A program made the position numbers and the translations under genes. 64,000 nt of DNA from DATFRY01 sp963764695 (GTDB lineage Bacteria > Myxococcota_A > Polyangia > Haliangiales > Haliangiaceae), in the NCBI GenBank assembly GCA_963764695.1, contig CAVXTW010000007.1, positions 1,116,001 through 1,180,000 on the forward strand, given 5' to 3'. Shown in pieces: positions 59,702 to 64,000 of this stretch (its first letter is position 1; every line of letters starts with the position of its first letter). The notes beneath the pieces were generated by a model. It was not told where the DNA came from. It saw nothing but the letters and a program-made list of their open reading frames with translations, and did not search any database.

Positions 59702-60669
59702 CGCACCCGGTGGCACAGGTGCAGGCCGGGCCGGGCCAGCCGCTCCATGTCGGCCGGCAGCTGCTCGAACGCGCCCTCGCTGGTGAACAGCACGTCGAGC
59801 GCCGCGTCGCCGAGCAGATCGAGCGCGAGCGCGAGCCGGCGACGGTGGGTCCAGCGCGGCCGCCGCGACGGCGGGATGGAGCCGACCTGCGACGAGCGCA
59901 GGGTCAGCCGCCGGTGATGGAACGACTCGCCCAGCGGCAGCGCCACCTCGCGGTCGCCGAACCAGGACAGCTCGACGATGGTCGCCTCGTCGCCGGCCAG
60001 GGCCAGCGCGGTGCGCAGACCGGCCGCGTCGCCGCTCGCGTGCACGACCACATCGGCCTCGCCGCGCGCCTGCGCCGGCGCGGCGAAGCGCGCACCGAGG
60101 GCCGCGGCGATCTGCGCGCGGCTCGGGTTGACATCGACGAGCTCCACGTCGCAGCCGGGCACGCGGGCCGCCAGGTAGGCCGCCAGACAGCCGACCACGC
60201 CGCCGCCGACCACCGCCACTCGGTCGCCGACCGCCACGCCGGCGTCCCAGATGCCGTTTACCGCGGTCTCGACATTGGCGGCCAGCACCGCCCGCTCCGG
60301 CGGCACCGACGACGGGATGGCGACCACCGCGGCGGCGTCCACCGCGTAGCGGGTCTGGTGCGGGTACAGGCAGAAGACCGCGCGGCCGTCGAGCTCGGCC
60401 GGGCCACGCAGCACGCGCCCGACGCTGGCGTAGCCGTACTTGACCGGGAAGTCGAACTCCCCCTCCTGGTGCGGCGCGCGCATGCGGGCGCGCACGGCCG
60501 GCGGGACATGCCCGCCGAAGACGAGCATCTCGGTGCCGCGGCTGACCCCGCTGTACAGCGTCTCGACCAGCACCTGTCCCGGTCCGGGGTGCGGAGCCGG
60601 TCCGTCGCGCAGCTCACCGCGCCCGGGCGCGACAATCCAGAACGCGCGCGCGACCTCCTGGTCCTGCAT
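59683..60669 (-). CDS. Medium-chain dehydrogenase, BchC-like, lacking catalytic zinc Cys
   Basis: This 328-residue MDR enzyme has the NAD(P) loop VAVVGGGVVGCLAAYLAA and a GroES-like N-terminus. The usual catalytic-zinc Cys is replaced: the motif reads YSGVSRGTEMLVF, as in the BchC-like group; structural-zinc cysteines are also missing. So it is probably zinc-independent or binds zinc differently. It would oxidise or reduce a small alcohol. It converges with the RibD-type gene and lies 26 bp upstream... of no other reading frame on its strand; the HAD gene precedes it with 26 bp between, so they form an operon. Confidence 0.87.
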   Translation of the reverse strand: MQDQEVARAFWIVAPGRGELRDGPAPHPGPGQVLVETLYSGVSRGTEMLVFGGHVPPAVRARMRAPHQEGEFDFPVKYGYASVGRVLRGPAELDGRAVFCLYPHQTRYAVDAAAVVAIPSSVPPERAVLAANVETAVNGIWDAGVAVGDRVAVVGGGVVGCLAAYLAARVPGCDVELVDVNPSRAQIAAALGARFAAPAQARGEADVVVHASGDAAGLRTALALAGDEATIVELSWFGDREVALPLGESFHHRRLTLRSSQVGSIPPSRRPRWTHRRRLALALDLLGDAALDVLFTSEGAFEQLPADMERLARPGLHLCHRVRYGAAG

Positions 60670-60695
60670 GCCCGCCTTGTATCACGCCGTCGCGC

Positions 60696-61355
60696 TCACC
60701 AGTCCAGGATCGGCCAGCCGCGCCGGCGCGCGGCCACGCGCAGCCGCGGGTCCGGGCGCACCACGCGCGGCAGCCCGACGCGCGCCAGCATCGGCACGTC
60801 GGAGTAGGAGTCGCTGTAGAAGTAGCTGCCCTCGAGCGAGGAGCCGCGCGCGCGCGCCCAGGCCTCGGCCCGCGCCACCTTGCCGGCGCCGTAGCAGAGC
60901 GGCGGCGCGAACGCGCCGAGCAGCCGGCCGGACGCGTCGGTGGGGAACTCGTTGGCCAGGTAGTCGTCGAAGCCCCAGCGCTCGGCCGCCGCGCGCGCCT
61001 CGTAGCAGGAGCTGTTGGTCAGGATGACGAGCGCGTCGCCGCGCCGCCGGTGCTCCTCCATCGCCGCGGCCGCGCGCGGGCGCAGCCTTCCCGCCACCTC
61101 GCGCTCGAACCAGGCGCGGGTTCGCTCGTCGAGGTGGCCGGCGTCGACGCCGCGATAGTGGGCCAGCGCGCGGTTGACCGCCGTCTCCATGTCGATGACC
61201 GACACGTGGTAGAGCGCGGTCCACACCAGCGCGCGCGCCATCTGCACCCGGCTGATGTGTCCGTTGCGGCGCTCGTGCTGCGCCCACAGCAGGCCACTGT
61301 TGACGTCGATGAGCGTGCGATCGAGGTCGAAGAAGGCGACTGTCCCTGACGACAT
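60696..61355 (-). CDS. HAD-IB family phosphatase
   Basis: This 219-residue HAD hydrolase has motif I FFDLDRTLID, motif II VILTNSS, motif III Lys in GAGKVARAEAW and motif IV YSDSYSDVP, as in the SerB/HAD-IB group. It should remove a phosphate from a small metabolite in the cytoplasm. In this cluster a role removing the 5'-phosphate of the reduced pyrimidine intermediate is attractive (inference); lysophosphatidate or phosphoserine are alternatives. It lies 26 bp upstream of the dehydrogenase gene on the same strand. A TACCCT hexamer 9 nt before the ATG could be its -10. Confidence 0.9.
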   Translation of the reverse strand: MSSGTVAFFDLDRTLIDVNSGLLWAQHERRNGHISRVQMARALVWTALYHVSVIDMETAVNRALAHYRGVDAGHLDERTRAWFEREVAGRLRPRAAAAMEEHRRRGDALVILTNSSCYEARAAAERWGFDDYLANEFPTDASGRLLGAFAPPLCYGAGKVARAEAWARARGSSLEGSYFYSDSYSDVPMLARVGLPRVVRPDPRLRVAARRRGWPILDW

Positions 61356-61750
61356 CGGTGCAGGAGGGTAGCGCAGCCACCCGCGGCCGCGACCGCTCCG
61401 TCGGTGACCATCGAGCGCCGCCCGCCCAGGACTCACCTCCCGGAGTTGGTACGGTGCCCAACAAGACTCGATGTGAATGTCCTGCGTCCCTCTGCTGCAC
61501 CCTGCTGTAGAACTGCAGCCGAGCTGCAGCGGAAGTTGACGACGCGCCGACGAAGCGGATTGCAGAGCCCGCGGTAAACGGACAAGAAGAGATATGATGA
61601 TTGCGTGCGGCAGGGGATCCGGTCGCACGGGCGTCGGGGAGGGTCGCGCGGTGCCCCGACGCGGTACCTCGGCGGTGGCTCGACTCGCCTCGCTGTGTCG
61701 GTGAGCCGGGCGCGATCGATCGCACGATCCGGGCGGCGCGAAAGACACGG
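61356..61750. other. Intergenic leader region of the kinase gene
   Basis: About 395 bp without a convincing gene. It has paired CTGCAG sites (61513-61518 and 61524-61529), a TTGACG at 61536-61541, and a good -10 TATGAT at 61593-61598 without a clear -35. A 150-nt leader before ATG 61751 contains a perfect 7-bp hairpin GTCGGGG/CCCCGAC. I recognise no known riboswitch. Confidence 0.35.
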
Positions 61751-64000
61751 ATGAGCGGAACGACTGGATGGGCCGATGCGGGGCTGTCAGGCCGCTTCCG
61801 TGGCATCTCGCGCACCGCCAGCGTGACGCTGGGCGGCCTCGGCCTGCTGGTCCTGGTCGGCTGGGCTCTCGACATCCCCCTGCTCAAGAGCCTGCACCCG
61901 TCTCTCGTGTCGATGAAGGCGAACACCGCGCTGGCCTTCCTGCTGGTCGGTTCGGCGCTCCTGCTCGAGCAGGAGCCGGGCGTCACCCCCGGCAGGCGGC
62001 GCACCGCGCGGATCCTGGCCGCCGCCGCCGCGCTCATCGGCGCCGCCACGCTGCTGCAGTACGCGCTGGACGTGGACGTCGGCATCGACCAGCTGCTGGC
62101 GCGCGAGGTGGCAGGCGCGACCGAGACGTCGTCGCCCGGCCGCATGTCGCCGGCCGCCGCCATGCACTTCACTCTCATCGGCGTGGCCATCATCCTGCTC
62201 GACCTGCCCCCCGCGCGCGGCCGGCTGCGCGCCGCCGAGGGGCTCGTCCTCATCGTCGGCGTCTGCGCCATGCTGTCGGCGCTCGGCTACCTGTACGGGG
62301 TTCCGATGCTGTACGAGCTCGGCCCGCACACCGCGCTTTCACTGCACGCGGCGCTCGGCCTGCTGGTCGCGTGCCTCGCCATCCTGTGCGCGCGCCCGGA
62401 CCAGGGCGTCATGCAGGTGATCGCGAGCTCGTCGCCCGCCGGCGCGCTGGCCCGCCGCGTGCTCCCTGCCGCCATCCTGCTGCCGGCGGCCTTCGGCTGG
62501 CTGCGGCTGCAGGCGCAGCGGGGCGGCCTGTTCGACAGCGACACCGGGCTCGCGCTGTACACCGGGGCCAGCATCGTCTTCTTCGCCGGCCTGGTGCTGT
62601 GGAACCTGCGCGCCCTGCACCGCTCCGACACCGCGCGGCTGCGCGAGCAGACCGCCAAGCGCGCGGCCGACCTCACCATGCGCGAGAGCGAGGCGCGCAA
62701 GGCGGCGGTGCTCGAGGCGGCCCTCGACTGCATCGTCACGATGGACCACACCGGGGCGATCGTCGAGTTCAACCAGGCCGCCGAGCGCACGTTCGGCTAC
62801 GCGCGCGCCGACGTGGCCGGCAAGCTGCTGGCCGACCTGCTGGTGCCGCCCGCGCTGCGCGACGCGCACAGAGACGGCCTGCAGCGCTACCTGAGCGGCG
62901 GCTCGCCCCGGATCATCGGCAAGCGCATCGAGGTCTCCGCCATGCGCTCCGACGGCACCGAGTTCCCCGCCGAGGTGACCGTGGTGCGTATCCGCTCCGA
63001 GGGATCGCCGATGTTCACCGGCTACATCCGGGACATCACCGAGCGCGTCCGCGCGGCCGAGGCGCTGCGCGCCAGCGAGGCCCGCTTCCGGCGCCTGGTC
63101 GAGTCGGGCCTGATCGGGATCGTGGTGGCCGGCGCCGACGGTGCCATCCACGACGCCAACGACGCCTTCTTGAAGATGCTGAAGCACTCGCGCGAGGATC
63201 TCGACGCCGGCCGGCTGCGCTGGGGCGATCTGGCCCCCTCCCGGTGGGCCGAGATCGAGCGCGCCGCCCGCGAGACCCCCGGCGCCACCGACAGCGCGAC
63301 GCCGCCCGAGGTGGAGCTGCGCGGCCGCGACGGCGACCAGGTGCCGGTCCTGCTCGGCATCACCCGGCTCGACGACGTCAGCACCATCGCCTTCGTCCTC
63401 GATCTCACCGAGCGCAAGGAGGCGCAGGCGGCCATCACCACCCTGCGCAGGGAGCGGGCGGCCGACGCCAAGTTCCGCGCGCTGCTCGAGGCCGCGCCGG
63501 AGGCGATGGTGATCATGGATCAGGACGGGCGCATCTCGCTGGTCAACAGCGAGGCGGAGCGCGTGTTCGGGTACGCCCGCGCGGAGATGCTGGGGCAGGC
63601 AGTCGATCTCCTGTTCGCCGGCGGGCGCTTCTCGGCCGACACGCGCGCGCTCGGCGCCGACCTCGTCCTGCGCGGGCGACGCAAGGACGGCAGCGAGTTC
63701 CCCATCGAGGTCAGCTCGAGCCCGATCGAGACCGAGGACGGGCCGCTCCTGTCGAGCGCGATCCGCGACATCAGCGAGCGCAAGGAGGGAGAGGAGCGCC
63801 TTCGCCGGGCGAAGGACGAGGCAGAGATCGCCATGGGTGAGCTGGAGGCGTTCAGCTACTCGGTGGCGCACGATTTGCGGGCGCCGCTGCGCAGCATCAA
63901 CGGCTTCAGCAGCGCCATCCTCGAGGACTGGGGCCAGCGGCTCGACGACGACGCGCGCGATTACCTTCGCCGCATCGTGTCCGGTGCGGAGCGCATGGGT
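61751..64000 (+). CDS. Membrane PAS-domain sensor histidine kinase (3' end outside window)
   Basis: The frame from ATG 61751 is open to the right edge (750 codons). Residues about 20-300 hold seven or eight transmembrane segments of a MASE-like sensor. Three PAS domains follow at about 315-430, 440-550 and 570-690; each PAS ends in a typical IRDITER, LDLTERK or IRDISERK. A HisKA domain begins at about 700 with FSYSVAHDLRAPLRSI, where His is phosphorylated, the phytochrome-like class. The ATPase domain must lie beyond 64000. No receiver partner is visible in the window. Confidence 0.9.
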   Translation, partial: MSGTTGWADAGLSGRFRGISRTASVTLGGLGLLVLVGWALDIPLLKSLHPSLVSMKANTALAFLLVGSALLLEQEPGVTPGRRRTARILAAAAALIGAATLLQYALDVDVGIDQLLAREVAGATETSSPGRMSPAAAMHFTLIGVAIILLDLPPARGRLRAAEGLVLIVGVCAMLSALGYLYGVPMLYELGPHTALSLHAALGLLVACLAILCARPDQGVMQVIASSSPAGALARRVLPAAILLPAAFGWLRLQAQRGGLFDSDTGLALYTGASIVFFAGLVLWNLRALHRSDTARLREQTAKRAADLTMRESEARKAAVLEAALDCIVTMDHTGAIVEFNQAAERTFGYARADVAGKLLADLLVPPALRDAHRDGLQRYLSGGSPRIIGKRIEVSAMRSDGTEFPAEVTVVRIRSEGSPMFTGYIRDITERVRAAEALRASEARFRRLVESGLIGIVVAGADGAIHDANDAFLKMLKHSREDLDAGRLRWGDLAPSRWAEIERAARETPGATDSATPPEVELRGRDGDQVPVLLGITRLDDVSTIAFVLDLTERKEAQAAITTLRRERAADAKFRALLEAAPEAMVIMDQDGRISLVNSEAERVFGYARAEMLGQAVDLLFAGGRFSADTRALGADLVLRGRRKDGSEFPIEVSSSPIETEDGPLLSSAIRDISERKEGEERLRRAKDEAEIAMGELEAFSYSVAHDLRAPLRSINGFSSAILEDWGQRLDDDARDYLRRIVSGAERMG

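Overview
The window is very GC-rich (about 70% or more by eye), almost fully coding, and bacterial. Hybrid histidine kinases, MocR, MarR and TetR regulators, lipoproteins with WD40-like or collagen-like repeats, a large iterative-type polyketide synthase and many multi-spanning glycosyltransferase-like proteins fit a large-genome member of Myxococcota (myxobacteria and relatives). That placement is inferred from gene style; there is no rRNA or marker gene here. I found no tRNA, rRNA, CRISPR array, phage gene or insertion sequence.

Layout. 0-9 kb: a small secreted protein, a hybrid kinase, a biotinyl-lipoyl-like membrane protein with a frameshift, a MarR regulator, free methionine sulfoxide reductase divergent from a DUF2332 protein, a MarR-GNAT fusion, and a structured RNA resembling 6S RNA. 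9-18 kb: PhzF-like and MocR genes divergent from a DMT exporter, TetR, glutamate dehydrogenase, cytochrome bd oxidase, OsmC and an FMN reductase. 18.4-29 kb: a tightly coupled lipid operon (SDR; KS-AT-ACP-KR-DH-aminoacyl synthase megaenzyme; lipid hydroxylase; E2-like acyltransferase; AUR1-like phosphotransferase). These are the steps needed for a sphingolipid-like amino lipid. 29-38.6 kb: a phosphoesterase, a c-di-GMP phosphodiesterase, amino-sugar genes, a hexamer-built inverted repeat, a sulfatase-fold protein, and a peroxide defence locus (dps-ahpD-ahpC divergent from oxyR, with an OxyR-type operator between).

38.8-61.4 kb: two very similar ribA genes lie 19 kb apart. Around the second are a RibD-type reductase without deaminase, a QueD/PTPS-like protein with a damaged metal site, a CDP-alcohol phosphatidyltransferase, a methyltransferase, a GT4 glycosyltransferase, a medium-chain dehydrogenase and a HAD phosphatase. 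This looks like a GTP-derived pyrimidine or pterin pathway of unknown product. Interleaved are three GT-C-like membrane proteins, a flippase-like protein, a GMC dehydrogenase with a Tat subunit, an AbiEii-like nucleotidyltransferase pair and lipoproteins. The right edge holds the first 750 codons of a PAS histidine kinase.

Two window-wide patterns stand out. Many genes have no Shine-Dalgarno sequence but a -10-like hexamer 6-9 nt before the start codon, which suggests leaderless mRNAs. Three otherwise intact genes (lipoyl-like protein, oxyR, WD40 lipoprotein) are each broken by one extra base, which suggests assembly errors or recent lesions.
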